A DNA stretch of 64,000 bases from Mycobacterium sp. GA-1199. GTDB lineage: Bacteria; Actinomycetota; Actinomycetes; Mycobacteriales; Mycobacteriaceae. The number at the start of each line of letters is the position of its first letter. The first letter of the stretch is position 1. A model generated the notes under the pieces. That model had not been told where the DNA came from. It saw only the letters and a list, made by a program, of their open reading frames with translations, and did no database searches. This document shows positions 48,984-58,004 of this stretch, piece after piece. The position numbers and the translations under genes are program-made. The DNA is taken from assembly GCF_001500045.1 (NCBI RefSeq), contig NZ_LQIX01000001.1, forward strand, positions 574,343 to 638,342, given 5' to 3'.

Positions 48984-50387
48984 TCAGATGACTACAACGC
49001 CCTCGGCGACGCCGATGGCGCGCAGATCGCGATACCAGCGTTCGACGGGATGTTCCTTGGTGTAGCCGTGGCCGCCGAGCAGCTGCACGCCGTCCAGGCC
49101 GATCTGCATGCCCTTGTCGGTGCCCAACCGTTTGGCGAGCGCCGCCTCGCGGGCGAACGGCAGGCCCTGGTCGGCCCGTGACGCGCCGCGCCACGTGATC
49201 AAGCGCAGACCGTCGAACTCGATCGCCATGTTGGCGCACATGAACGCGACCGCCTGACGGTGTGCGATCGGTTCACCGAATGCGTGCCGCTCCTTGACAT
49301 ATGGGACGACGTAGTCGAGTACCGCGTGGGCGGTGCCGACGGCCAGTGCCGCCCAGCCGAGCCGCGACAGCGCGAGTGCCTCCGAGTAGATCCGGTCTGT
49401 CTCTATCGGTGGCGCCTCCTCCTCGCCGAGGCGTGCCGACAGCGGCACTGTGACGCCGTCGAGCTCGACCTGCCCGATCGCCGCTCCGCGGATGCCCATC
49501 CCGGGATCGGGCGTGATGGTCAGGCCCTTCGACGACGATTCGACGATGAAAAGCGCCGGCTTGCCGTTGAGTTGCGCCCCGACGATGAACAGTTCGGCAT
49601 TGGCGGCGGCGGGCACAAGCGACTTGACCCCGTCGAGGCGGTAACCGCTCGGAGTCCGGACCGCGGTGGTCTTCAAGGCGGTGGGATCGAACAGTGCTCG
49701 CGGTTCGGCGATCGCCACGCAGGACTGCGGAACATTCTCGCCCGCAAACTCTTTCAGATAGGTGGCCTGCTGATCGGCGCTGCCCCAGTGCGTCAGCGCC
49801 GACGCGACACCGGCAGGGGCCAGGATCGGCAGCGCCAGCCCCATGTCGCCGTACGCCAGTGCCTCGGCGACCAACACGTTGGTGACGGCTGCGCGGTGCG
49901 CGGCGATGCCCTCGAAATCCTCGGGCACGTTGATCGCGGTGATGCCGAGTTCGGATGCCTTCGCGACGAGGTCGACCGGGTAGTCGGCGGACTCGTCGGC
50001 GTCGCGCGCCGCGGGACGGATGATTTCCTCGGCGAACTCGCTGACCGTCTCGACGATCATCTGCTGCTCGTCGTCGGGGGTGAGGTCGAAGTAATCCGAA
50101 CCGCTCTTCTTCAGCCGCGTCGGTCCGCTCTGGTTGCCCGATACCCGCTTGAACTGTCGACTGGCCGCACCGGCGAACGAGAAGACCTGCTTGACGCCGT
50201 ACTTCAATCCGCGGTTGAGCGGGTCGCGCAGGTTGTAGCGGTCGAGGAACTCCTGGCCGACCAGGGGAGTGACCAGCGCCAGGCCGAGATCGGTCGCGGA
50301 ACGCTTGTGCTTCTTCAGGCCGACCGCGCTTTCTTTGTCGCTTCGCTTGGGCTTGGATCCGTTTTTCGACGGCAGGGCTTTACTCAT
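48984..50387 (-). CDS. fadE24: Acyl-CoA dehydrogenase FadE24-like
   Basis: A 467-residue acyl-CoA dehydrogenase with a basic N-terminal extension of about 90 residues ('LPSKNGSKPKRSDKES' onwards), the length expected for FadE24. 'QSCVAIAEPRALFDPTALKT' sits where the FAD loop normally reads TEPxxGSD, so the canonical loop is altered. The C-terminus 'VQLLGGHGYTKEHPVERWYRDL' (key residues LLGGHGY) is normal. Altered loops are common in the non-catalytic partner of heteromeric FadE pairs, which fits pairing with FadE23. Two inverted repeats lie upstream. Confidence 0.83.
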   Translation of the reverse strand: MSKALPSKNGSKPKRSDKESAVGLKKHKRSATDLGLALVTPLVGQEFLDRYNLRDPLNRGLKYGVKQVFSFAGAASRQFKRVSGNQSGPTRLKKSGSDYFDLTPDDEQQMIVETVSEFAEEIIRPAARDADESADYPVDLVAKASELGITAINVPEDFEGIAAHRAAVTNVLVAEALAYGDMGLALPILAPAGVASALTHWGSADQQATYLKEFAGENVPQSCVAIAEPRALFDPTALKTTAVRTPSGYRLDGVKSLVPAAANAELFIVGAQLNGKPALFIVESSSKGLTITPDPGMGIRGAAIGQVELDGVTVPLSARLGEEEAPPIETDRIYSEALALSRLGWAALAVGTAHAVLDYVVPYVKERHAFGEPIAHRQAVAFMCANMAIEFDGLRLITWRGASRADQGLPFAREAALAKRLGTDKGMQIGLDGVQLLGGHGYTKEHPVERWYRDLRAIGVAEGVVVI

Positions 50388-50429
50388 TTCGACTGCCTCG
50401 CTTTGATTTGTGACGTTCGAACTCGTCGA

Positions 50430-50472
50430 ACTGACTCCAGAGTAAGGTATCCGAACTGACTCTCAAGTAAGT
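50430..50472. promoter_or_regulatory. Duplicated operator upstream of fadE24-fadE23
   Basis: ACTGACT-CCAG-AGTAAGG (50430-50447) and ACTGACT-CTCA-AGTAAGT (50455-50472): two inverted repeats with the same half-sites, 25 bp apart centre to centre, 43-85 bp upstream of fadE24. Spacing of about 2.4 helical turns suits cooperative binding. Confidence 0.65.
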
Positions 50473-50483
50473 TGTTGTCGAAC

Positions 50484-51278
50484 TCACAGCTCCGGTCCCG
50501 ACAGACCGCGCAGCACGGCGTCGTGCAGCAGCCCGTTCGTGGCCACCGCGCTGCCGCCGTGCGGTCCGGTCTCACCTGCGAGGTTGGTGAAGCGGCCGCC
50601 GGCCTCGCGCACCAGGACGTCGAGCGGTGCCAGGTCCCAGGTCGAGACTTCCGGCTCCATCGCGATGTCGACGGCGCCCTCTGCGACCAGGCAGTAGTTG
50701 TAGAAGTCGCCGTAACCGCGTACCCGCCACACCGCGTCGGTCAGCGCGACGAACCGGTCGCGGATGCCGCGGTCGGCCCACCCCGAGAGGCTGGAGAACG
50801 CCAGGCTCGCCGAGCCGAGGTCGGCGACCTTCGACACGCTGAGCCGCCGCTCCGACTGCCTGGACATTTGCGCGAACGCCCCGCGTCCGGTCAGCGCCCA
50901 CCACCGCCGGTGCAACGCGGGCGCGCTCACCACGCCGAGCACGGGTACACCGTCGTGCAGCAACGCGATCAGCGTCGCCCACACCGGCACCCCGCGGACG
51001 AAGTTCTTGGTTCCGTCGATCGGGTCGACGACCCACTGTCTGCCCACGAACGCCTTGGTGCCGCCGAACTCCTCGCCGAACACCGAATCGTCGGGTCGTT
51101 CCCGGTCGAGTCGGGCGCGGATCATCGATTCGACCTCCAGGTCGGCGTCCGTGGCCGGGGTGAGGTCGGGTTTGGTCTCGACGACGAGGTCGACCGCGCC
51201 GAAGCGGGCCGTGGTCCGAGCATCGGCTTCGTCGGCAAGGGAGAGTGCCAGCGTGAGGTCGTCCGCCTCGGTATCCAT
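50484..51278 (-). CDS. hisN: Inositol-monophosphatase-family histidinol-phosphatase (HisN, Rv3137 type)
   Basis: A 264-residue Mg-dependent phosphatase of the IMPase family. '[10 protein letters not shown]' near residue 65 (first Glu), '[20 protein letters not shown]' (about 82-101; the DPxDGT motif) and '[17 protein letters not shown]' near 212 give all metal ligands. It matches Rv3137, which has been characterised as the mycobacterial histidinol-phosphate phosphatase, the penultimate step of histidine synthesis. ATG at 51278. It is upstream of fadE24 on the same strand, as in M. tuberculosis; the fadE pair has its own operator-bearing promoter. Confidence 0.87.
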   Translation of the reverse strand: MDTEADDLTLALSLADEADARTTARFGAVDLVVETKPDLTPATDADLEVESMIRARLDRERPDDSVFGEEFGGTKAFVGRQWVVDPIDGTKNFVRGVPVWATLIALLHDGVPVLGVVSAPALHRRWWALTGRGAFAQMSRQSERRLSVSKVADLGSASLAFSSLSGWADRGIRDRFVALTDAVWRVRGYGDFYNYCLVAEGAVDIAMEPEVSTWDLAPLDVLVREAGGRFTNLAGETGPHGGSAVATNGLLHDAVLRGLSGPEL

Positions 51279-51301
51279 GCCTGTCGTCCTACCATGACGG
51301 G

Positions 51302-51670
51302 ATGTGGGAATTCGCGGTGATACTGCTGCTGGTCGGTGCGCTGGTGCTACTGGCCAGACCGATGCTGATGCGCCGTCGCGGTACACCGACTGACTGGCCG
51401 TCGGGTCAACTGCTGGTCACCGGCGTCAGCCCGCGGCCGACTGACGTCACCGGACCGCAGTACGTCACGATCACCGGTGTCATCAACGGCCCCACGGTCA
51501 ACGAGCATGTCGTGTACCAGCGGCTCGAGGTGGACGTCGACGACTGGCCGACGATGGGCCAACTCTTTCCCGTCGTCTACTCGCCGAAGAACCCGGACAA
51601 CTGGCGATTCGCGCCGCAGGCCCCACCACCGGGCGCAATGCCGCCGCCCGCGCCGCGGCCCTACTCCTGA
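51302..51670 (+). CDS. Small membrane-anchored protein of unknown function
   Basis: A 122-residue protein with one N-terminal membrane helix ('[15 protein letters not shown]', residues 4-18), then basic residues, a beta-rich domain ('[20 protein letters not shown]') and a Pro/Ala-rich end ('[17 protein letters not shown]'). ATG at 51302, 23 bp from the divergent hisN start. It resembles small actinobacterial proteins of similar layout, but I do not recognise a family. Probably faces the cytoplasm or the periplasm depending on helix orientation, which positive residues after the helix do not settle. Confidence 0.65.
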   Translation: MWEFAVILLLVGALVLLARPMLMRRRGTPTDWPSGQLLVTGVSPRPTDVTGPQYVTITGVINGPTVNEHVVYQRLEVDVDDWPTMGQLFPVVYSPKNPDNWRFAPQAPPPGAMPPPAPRPYS

Positions 51671-51734
51671 AGTTTGCACCCAGGGTCGTCGATTCGCGCC
51701 GACCACAACCCTCCGCGCAAAAACGCGCCGACGC

Positions 51735-53099
51735 TCAGCCGTGCCCGATCTTCAACATCGCGGCGACGGTGGTCAGCTTCACCCGCGGCCGCCCGTGCGG
51801 TTCCCCCGCTGACCGCTCGTATTCGTCGATCAGCCGCCAGTGGTCGTCCGTGACGACCTTCGGCTGCCGCTCGACCAGCCATTCGGCCAGCCGCCGCGAA
51901 TGGTCCTCGTCGAAGTCGGCGAGTTGGGCTTCGGCCAGGTCGGCGATCAGCGTGTCCACGGTCTCCTGCGAATCGCTCTTGTTGCTGCCGATGACGCCGG
52001 TGGGCCCACGCTTGATCCAGCCGACGACGTACTCGTTGCGGCTGCCTTCGACGCGCCCGTGGGTGTGCGGAATCGTGCCGCTGCGCTCGTCGAACGGCAG
52101 CCCGGGCGTCGGCACACCGCGATATCCGACGGCGCGCACCACGAGCTGGGCCGCCACCTCCTCGCGTTCCCCGGTGTCCTTGGCGACGACGCGGCCGTTC
52201 TCCTCGACCAGCTCGTTGCGGCCCAGCACGATCGATTCGACGCGACCGTCTCCCTTGATCTCGATCGGGGAGGTGCGGAAGCGGAAGACGATGCGCCGCT
52301 TGGCATTCTTCGGCGTCTGCTCCGCGTAGCCGCGCAACACCTTGATGTTGTTGCGCACGGTCTTGCCCGCCGCCTCGAGATCATCGTCGGTGATGTCGGC
52401 GAAGTCGGCGGGGTCGATGATGACGTCGACGTCACCGAGCCCCTCGAGGTGCCCGAGCTCGCGCAACTCGAGCGTGGTGAACGGCGCCTGCAACGGCCCC
52501 CGCCTTCCGACGACGAGCACCTCCTCCACTCCGCGGTCGTGCAGTGACTTCAATGCGTGGTCGGCGATGTCCGTCGCACCCAGCACGTCGGGATCGGTGA
52601 CCAGGATCCGCGCCACGTCCAGCGCGACGTTGCCGTTGCCGATCACGACGGCGCGACCGCTGGAGATGTCCGGTGCGATCTCCTCGAAGTGCGGGTGGGC
52701 GTTGTACCAGCCGACGAAATCGACGGCGGCGACGCTGCCGGGCAGGTCTTCACCGGGGATTCCCAGCGCCCGGTCGGATTGCGCGCCGACCGCGTAGATC
52801 ACCGCGTCGTAGTGTTCGGCCAACTCGGCGGGGTGCACATGCTCGCCGACCGCGACGTTGCCGAAGAAGCGGAATCGCGGGTCCAACGCCGTCTTCTCGA
52901 ACTGGGCGCTGATCGACTTGATCTTCGGATGGTCGGGCGCCACACCCGAGCGCACCAGCCCCCACGGGGTCGGCAACATCTCGAGCATGTCGACGCGCAC
53001 ATCGGAGTCGTCTTGGGAATCGGCGAACTTGAGTAACGACGCCGCGGCAAAGTAACCCGAAGGCCCTGAGCCGACGATCGCCACATGGTAGGGGCGCAT
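51735..53099 (-). CDS. fprA: NADPH-ferredoxin reductase FprA
   Basis: A 454-residue adrenodoxin-reductase-type flavoprotein, the size of FprA (Rv3106, 456). 'VAIVGSGPSGYFAAASLL' (7-24) binds FAD; 'WGLVRSGVAPDHPKIK' is the family signature; 'AVVIGNGNVALDVARIL' near 150 and 'VVGRRGPLQAPFT' near 195 bind NADPH; 'GWIKRGPTGVIGSNKSDS' is the conserved C-terminal FAD contact. It moves electrons from NADPH to ferredoxins that serve P450s and Fe-S enzymes. ATG at 53099; the frame beyond it is not family-like. Confidence 0.94.
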   Translation of the reverse strand: MRPYHVAIVGSGPSGYFAAASLLKFADSQDDSDVRVDMLEMLPTPWGLVRSGVAPDHPKIKSISAQFEKTALDPRFRFFGNVAVGEHVHPAELAEHYDAVIYAVGAQSDRALGIPGEDLPGSVAAVDFVGWYNAHPHFEEIAPDISSGRAVVIGNGNVALDVARILVTDPDVLGATDIADHALKSLHDRGVEEVLVVGRRGPLQAPFTTLELRELGHLEGLGDVDVIIDPADFADITDDDLEAAGKTVRNNIKVLRGYAEQTPKNAKRRIVFRFRTSPIEIKGDGRVESIVLGRNELVEENGRVVAKDTGEREEVAAQLVVRAVGYRGVPTPGLPFDERSGTIPHTHGRVEGSRNEYVVGWIKRGPTGVIGSNKSDSQETVDTLIADLAEAQLADFDEDHSRRLAEWLVERQPKVVTDDHWRLIDEYERSAGEPHGRPRVKLTTVAAMLKIGHG

Positions 53100-53262
53100 G
53101 GACACCTTTTGTCGAAGCTTCCTCGTCGCTGCCCGGCCTCGCGCAAGGGGCTGTCGCGTCGAGGCCGGCTGGTTACGCATCCGATGCTAGAACGCCGACG
53201 GGCCTCGTTGCCGCCAGTCGCCAGAACCGGCGCGAATCGGCCCACGGGTAACCTGAACTCCC

Positions 53263-54369
53263 GTGGATCCTGACCGTCAAGCCGACCTCGCTGCCCTCGA
53301 CTCCACCCTGACGACGGTGGAGCGCGTGCTCGACGTCGAAGGCCTGCGCGGTCGCATCGAGAAGCTCGAGCACGAGGCCTCCGACCCGAATCTGTGGGAC
53401 GACCAGGTGCGCGCGCAGAAGGTCACCAGCGAGCTGTCGCACACCCAGGGGGAGTTGCGGCGCGTCGAGGAACTCCGACAGCGCCTCGACGACCTGCCGG
53501 TCATGTACGAGCTGGCCGCCGAGGACGGCAGCGAGGAGGAGCTCGCAGAAGCCGACGCCGAGCGGGGCAAGCTGCGCGAGGACATCGAGGCGATGGAGGT
53601 GCGCACCCTGTTGTCCGGCGAGTACGACGAGCGCGAAGCCGTCGTCACGATCCGCTCGGGCGCCGGCGGGGTGGACGCCGCGGACTGGGCCGAGATGCTG
53701 ATGCGCATGTACATCCGCTGGGCCGAACAGCACGACTACCCCGTCGAGGTGTTCGACATCTCCTATGCCGAAGAGGCGGGGATCAAGAGCGCGACGTTCG
53801 CGGTGCACGCGCCGTTCGCCTACGGCACCCTGTCGGTCGAACAGGGCACCCATCGCCTCGTGCGGATCAGCCCGTTCGACAACCAGAGTCGCAGGCAGAC
53901 GTCGTTCGCCGACGTCGAAGTGTTGCCGGTGGTCGAGACCACCGACCACATCGACATCCCGGAAAGCGATGTGCGCGTTGACGTCTACCGGTCCAGCGGC
54001 CCCGGCGGCCAATCGGTCAACACCACCGACTCGGCCGTCCGGCTGACCCACATCCCGACGGGTATCGTGGTGACTTGCCAGAACGAGAAGTCGCAGTTGC
54101 AGAACAAGGTTTCGGCGATGCGGGTTCTGCAGGCAAAGTTGTTGGAACGTAAGCGTTTAGAGGAGCGTGCCGAAATGGACGCCCTCAAGGGCGACGGCGG
54201 GAGCTCGTGGGGCAACCAGATGCGGTCGTACGTGCTGCACCCCTACCAGATGGTCAAGGATCTGCGCACCGAGTACGAGGTCGGCAACCCGGCCGCGGTG
54301 CTGGACGGCGACCTCGACGGGTTCCTCGAGGCGGGTATTCGTTGGCGCAAGAGTCAAGATGATGGATGA
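53263..54369 (+). CDS. prfB: Peptide chain release factor 2
   Basis: A 368-residue class I release factor. The tripeptide anticodon SPF at 203-205 marks RF2, which reads UGA and UAA; GGQ at 248-250 triggers peptidyl hydrolysis. The N-terminal coiled-coil region is complete. The gene is one continuous frame from GTG 53263, without the in-frame UGA and +1 shift that autoregulates E. coli prfB. It heads a co-directional cluster with mscS-like, Pro/Thr-rich, ftsE, ftsX and smpB genes; the first two overlap its end or follow directly. Confidence 0.97.
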   Translation: MDPDRQADLAALDSTLTTVERVLDVEGLRGRIEKLEHEASDPNLWDDQVRAQKVTSELSHTQGELRRVEELRQRLDDLPVMYELAAEDGSEEELAEADAERGKLREDIEAMEVRTLLSGEYDEREAVVTIRSGAGGVDAADWAEMLMRMYIRWAEQHDYPVEVFDISYAEEAGIKSATFAVHAPFAYGTLSVEQGTHRLVRISPFDNQSRRQTSFADVEVLPVVETTDHIDIPESDVRVDVYRSSGPGGQSVNTTDSAVRLTHIPTGIVVTCQNEKSQLQNKVSAMRVLQAKLLERKRLEERAEMDALKGDGGSSWGNQMRSYVLHPYQMVKDLRTEYEVGNPAAVLDGDLDGFLEAGIRWRKSQDDG

Positions 54370-55339
54370 CAACTTGATCGCATTGTCTCTGGGGGAGCGC
54401 TGGGAGGGCTTCTGGCAGGGCGACATCGGCAACTGGATCCTCGAGCGCGGTGTGACGATCGCGCTGTTGTTGATCGGCGGGCTGCTGGCGGCGCGGTTCA
54501 TCAATTGGGCGGCGCAGCGGATCGTGAGCCGCATCGACGCCGAGTACCTGGAAAGCGATCAGCTGGTTCGTTCGGAGAGCACCAAGCACCGTCAGGCGGT
54601 CGCGTCGGTGATCTCGTGGGTGACTGTCGCCTTGTTGTTCATCATCGTGGCAGTGCAGATCACCGATACGCTCGCGATCCCGATCGGGTCGCTGGTCGCG
54701 CCCGCGGCAGTGTTGGGCGCCGCGCTGGGCTTCGGCGCGCAGAAAGTGGTCCAGGATCTGCTGGCCGGTTTCTTCATCATCACCGAAAGGCAGTACGGCT
54801 TCGGAGATCTGGTGCAGCTCAGCATGGTGGGTGCGCCAGAGGAGTCGCTGGGAACGGTCGAAGAGGTGACGTTGCGGGTGACCAAACTCCGCACCGCCGA
54901 AGGTGAGATGTACACCATCCCCAACGGCAACATCGTTCGATCGCTGAACTTGTCGAAGGACTGGGCGCGCGCCGTCATCGACATTCCGGTGCCGACGGGC
55001 TCGGACCTCAACGAGGTCAACGACCTCCTGCACGCCGTAGCGCAGAACGCGACCGACGATCCCGAACTCAGCGCACTCATGCTCGACGCGCCACAGCTGA
55101 TGGGGGTCGAGAGCATCGGGCTCGAGACCGTGAACCTGCGGATGGTCGCGCGCACACTGCCGGGTAAGCAGTTCGAGGTCGGCCGTCGCATCCGCGTGTT
55201 GGTGATCGCCGCACTGCGCAGCGCCGGGATCGTGTCGCCGGCCGACGGGGCCACACCGATGGTGGGCGCCATCGTCCACCCGGCGACAACCGGGGGAGCC
55301 GAACAGGAGACACAAGGCTCGGCGGAGCAGAAGAAGTGA
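54359..55339 (+). CDS. Mechanosensitive ion channel (MscS family, Rv3104c-like)
   Basis: A 326-residue membrane protein. There are an N-terminal helix ('[18 protein letters not shown]', about 31-48), a second ('[18 protein letters not shown]', about 85-102) and the pore-lining helix with the MscS signature '[23 protein letters not shown]' (key residues LGFGAQ and DLLAG). The cytoplasmic domain starts '[25 protein letters not shown]', typical of MscS beta domains. It releases solutes upon hypo-osmotic shock. ATG 54359 or 54362 both overlap the prfB stop by about 10 nt, so translation is coupled. Confidence 0.87.
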   Translation: MMDDNLIALSLGERWEGFWQGDIGNWILERGVTIALLLIGGLLAARFINWAAQRIVSRIDAEYLESDQLVRSESTKHRQAVASVISWVTVALLFIIVAVQITDTLAIPIGSLVAPAAVLGAALGFGAQKVVQDLLAGFFIITERQYGFGDLVQLSMVGAPEESLGTVEEVTLRVTKLRTAEGEMYTIPNGNIVRSLNLSKDWARAVIDIPVPTGSDLNEVNDLLHAVAQNATDDPELSALMLDAPQLMGVESIGLETVNLRMVARTLPGKQFEVGRRIRVLVIAALRSAGIVSPADGATPMVGAIVHPATTGGAEQETQGSAEQKK

Positions 55340-55779
55340 GGAACTGGCTGACGGCCCGATTCGGCCGGATGCGGATGTCGACGGTGGTACTGATCGCGGC
55401 GTTCGTTGCGCTGTTCTGGGTGAACCAGACGTTCGAGGCCAAGCCCCCCGAACCGCCGCCCGCGCCGGCGGTGGTCCCACCGGGCTTCGTGCCGGATCCG
55501 AATTACACGTGGGTGCCGCGCACCAACGTGCGCCGCACCACCGAACCGACGACCACCACCACGACCACGACGACGAGCCCACCGACGACGACCACCACCA
55601 GCCCGACCGAGACCCCGACCTCGCCGACCACGACGGTGACCGATCCTGACGGCCCGGGTCCGCGGCAACCGGTCACCCAGACCATCGGCCCCGACGGGGC
55701 GCCGCCGACGACCGATACGCCGCTGGTGCCCCCGGTGCCGCAACTGCTGCCGCCACCGGCGACGACTCCGCCCAGCTAG
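55336..55779 (+). CDS. Pro/Thr-rich membrane-anchored protein (Rv3103c-like)
   Basis: A 147-residue protein with one N-terminal membrane helix (about 14-30, 'STVVLIAAFVALFWVNQ'), then a low-complexity extracytoplasmic tail: Pro-rich (about 35-50) and Thr-rich (about 70-100, long runs of ACC/ACG codons). The tail resembles mucin-like stretches that are O-mannosylated in mycobacteria (inference). GTG at 55336 overlaps the channel's stop by 4 nt. Position before ftsE is shared with Rv3103c; function unknown. Confidence 0.8.
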   Translation: MRNWLTARFGRMRMSTVVLIAAFVALFWVNQTFEAKPPEPPPAPAVVPPGFVPDPNYTWVPRTNVRRTTEPTTTTTTTTTSPPTTTTTSPTETPTSPTTTVTDPDGPGPRQPVTQTIGPDGAPPTTDTPLVPPVPQLLPPPATTPPS

Positions 55780-55815
55780 GGCGGCACCCTTTCACCGCTA
55801 CACTGGCGACCCGTG

Positions 55816-56505
55816 ATGATCACCCTCAACAACGTGACCAAGCAGTACAAGTCGTCGGCGCGACCCGCGCTCGACAACGTCTCGGTCAAGATCGACAAGG
55901 GTGAGTTCGTCTTCCTCATCGGGCCGTCGGGTTCGGGCAAGTCGACGTTCATGCGGTTGCTTCTGGCCGAGGAGACGCCGACCCATGGCGACATCCAGGT
56001 GTCGAAGTTCCACGTCAACAAGCTGCCCGGACGTCACATCCCCAGCCTGCGCCAGGTGATCGGCTGCGTGTTCCAGGACTTCCGGCTGCTGCAGCAGAAG
56101 ACGGTCTTCGAAAACGTCGCGTTCGCCCTCGAGGTGATCGGCAAGCGCGCCGAGACCATCAACCGGGTAGTGCCCGACGTGCTGGAGATGGTCGGTTTGT
56201 CGGGTAAGGCCAACCGTCTGCCCGCCGAACTGTCCGGTGGCGAACAGCAGCGCGTCGCGATCGCCCGTGCGTTCGTCAACCGGCCGCTGGTGCTGCTCGC
56301 CGACGAGCCCACCGGCAACCTGGACCCGGAGACCAGCAAGGACATCATGGATCTGCTCGAGCGGATCAACCGCACCGGCACCACGGTGTTGATGGCCACT
56401 CACGACCACCACATCGTCGACTCAATGCGTCAGCGGGTCGTCGAACTCGAACTCGGCCGGCTGATTCGCGACGAGCAGCGCGGCGTCTACGGAATGGATC
56501 GCTAG
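55816..56505 (+). CDS. ftsE: Cell-division ATP-binding protein FtsE
   Basis: A 229-residue ABC ATPase nearly identical in pattern to M. tuberculosis FtsE. Walker A 'GPSGSGKST' (37-45), Q-loop '[11 protein letters not shown]', signature '[14 protein letters not shown]' near 140, Walker B '[11 protein letters not shown]' near 158 and H-loop 'MATHDHH'. With FtsX it couples ATP hydrolysis to activation of the peptidoglycan hydrolase RipC at the septum. ATG at 55816 is preferred to GTG 55813 to match the usual 229 residues. Its stop overlaps the ftsX start by 1 nt. Confidence 0.97.
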   Translation: MITLNNVTKQYKSSARPALDNVSVKIDKGEFVFLIGPSGSGKSTFMRLLLAEETPTHGDIQVSKFHVNKLPGRHIPSLRQVIGCVFQDFRLLQQKTVFENVAFALEVIGKRAETINRVVPDVLEMVGLSGKANRLPAELSGGEQQRVAIARAFVNRPLVLLADEPTGNLDPETSKDIMDLLERINRTGTTVLMATHDHHIVDSMRQRVVELELGRLIRDEQRGVYGMDR

Positions 56506-57401
56506 TGCGCTTCGGCTTCCTGATCAACGAGGTCCTCACCGGATTTCGTCGCAACGTCACCATGACCGTGGCGATGATCCTGACGACCGCCATCTCGATC
56601 GGCCTGTTCGGCGGCGGCCTGCTCGTCGTCCGGCTGGCCGACCAGTCCCGCAACATCTACCTGGACCGCGTCGAGAGCCAGGTCTTTTTGACCAACGACG
56701 TCTCGGCCAACGACCCGTCGTGTGACGCCGACCCGTGCAAGGCGCTGCGCCAGCAGATCGAGGACCGCGACGACGTGCGCTCGGTGCGGTTCCTCAACCG
56801 CGACGAGGCCTACGAGGACGCGATCACCAAGTTCCCGCAATACAAGGACGTCGCGGGACGCGATGCGTTTCCGGCGTCGTTCATCGTCAAGCTCGACGAC
56901 CCCGAGCAACACAAGGAATTCGACGAGGCGATGGTCGGCCGGCCCGGCGTGCTCAACGTGCTCAACCAGAAGGAGCTGATCGACCGACTGTTCGCGGTCC
57001 TCGACGGCATCAGCAACGCCGCGTTCGCGGTGGCGTTGGTTCAGGCGGTCGGCGCGGTGCTGTTGATAGCCAACATGGTCCAAGTCGCGGCCTACACCCG
57101 ACGCACCGAGATCGGCATCATGCGCCTGGTCGGGGCCAGCCGCTGGTACACCCAGTTGCCGTTCCTCGTGGAAGCGATGCTTGCGGCCTTGATCGGTGTG
57201 GTCATCGCGATCATCGGGCTGATAGTGGTGCGGGCGCTGTTCCTGGAGAACGCGCTGAACCAGTTCTATCAAGCGAATCTGATCGCCAAGGTCGACTATG
57301 CCGACGTGCTGTACTTCAGCGCTCCGCTGATGCTCTTCCTGGGGCTGGCCATGTCGGGGATCACCGCCTACGTCACACTGCGGCTTTACATACGAAGGTA
57401 G
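56505..57401 (+). CDS. ftsX: Cell-division permease FtsX
   Basis: A 298-residue four-helix membrane protein. Helix 1 is about 20-42, then a large extracellular domain (about 43-165) with the cysteine pair '[10 protein letters not shown]' seen in M. tuberculosis, then helices 2-4 ('[19 protein letters not shown]', '[20 protein letters not shown]', '[18 protein letters not shown]'). The extracellular domain activates RipC. GTG at 56505 is shared with the ftsE TAG stop. smpB starts 2 bp after its stop. Confidence 0.96.
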   Translation: MRFGFLINEVLTGFRRNVTMTVAMILTTAISIGLFGGGLLVVRLADQSRNIYLDRVESQVFLTNDVSANDPSCDADPCKALRQQIEDRDDVRSVRFLNRDEAYEDAITKFPQYKDVAGRDAFPASFIVKLDDPEQHKEFDEAMVGRPGVLNVLNQKELIDRLFAVLDGISNAAFAVALVQAVGAVLLIANMVQVAAYTRRTEIGIMRLVGASRWYTQLPFLVEAMLAALIGVVIAIIGLIVVRALFLENALNQFYQANLIAKVDYADVLYFSAPLMLFLGLAMSGITAYVTLRLYIRR

Positions 57402-57403
57402 CC

Positions 57404-57910
57404 ATGCCAAAACAGGGCGCCAAGAAAGCCGACCCGTCCCGGTCCAGCAACAACAAGGTCGTCGCGACCAATCGCAAAGCGCGCCACAACTATTCGATTC
57501 TGGAGACGTTCGAGGCGGGTATCCAGCTGGTCGGCACGGAGGTCAAGAGCCTGCGCGACGGGCAGGCATCCCTGGCCGACGCGTTCGCCACCGTCGACGA
57601 CGGCGAGGTGTGGTTGCGCAACCTGCACATCCCCGAGTATCACCACGGCAGCTGGACCAACCACGTGCCGCGGCGCAACCGAAAACTGTTGTTGCACCGC
57701 AGGCAGATCGATCAGCTGATCGGCCGCATCCGCGACGGCAACCTGACGCTTGTACCGCTGTCGCTGTACTTCACCGACGGGAAGGTGAAGGTGGAACTGG
57801 CGCTGGCCCGCGGTAAAGAGGCCCGTGACAAGCGGCAGGACCTGGCGCGTCGCGACGCGCAGCGCGAAATCACCCGCGAGTTGGGGCGCCGCGCCAAGGG
57901 CATGGCCTGA
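57404..57910 (+). CDS. smpB: SsrA-binding protein SmpB
   Basis: A 168-residue protein with the SmpB core: '[21 protein letters not shown]' (key residues NRKA.HNY), '[18 protein letters not shown]', and the basic C-terminal tail '[18 protein letters not shown]'. It binds tmRNA and places it on stalled ribosomes for trans-translation. The tmRNA gene ssrA is 3.4 kb downstream on the same strand, with the GGDEF-EAL and the MDMPI-like genes between. ATG at 57404, following ftsX immediately. Confidence 0.97.
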   Translation: MPKQGAKKADPSRSSNNKVVATNRKARHNYSILETFEAGIQLVGTEVKSLRDGQASLADAFATVDDGEVWLRNLHIPEYHHGSWTNHVPRRNRKLLLHRRQIDQLIGRIRDGNLTLVPLSLYFTDGKVKVELALARGKEARDKRQDLARRDAQREITRELGRRAKGMA

Positions 57911-58004
57911 TCGCCGCCTGCTGATCCACTCGAGAATTTGACCCGAGCCGCCATGAGCGCTTCGTTGCGTAAGGCATCATGACGAACGGAAAGGCGGGGA
58001 AGGC

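Noticed and set aside
53263..53400. Programmed +1 frameshift in prfB
   Set aside because: The coding frame is continuous from GTG 53263 with no in-frame UGA, so no shift is needed.
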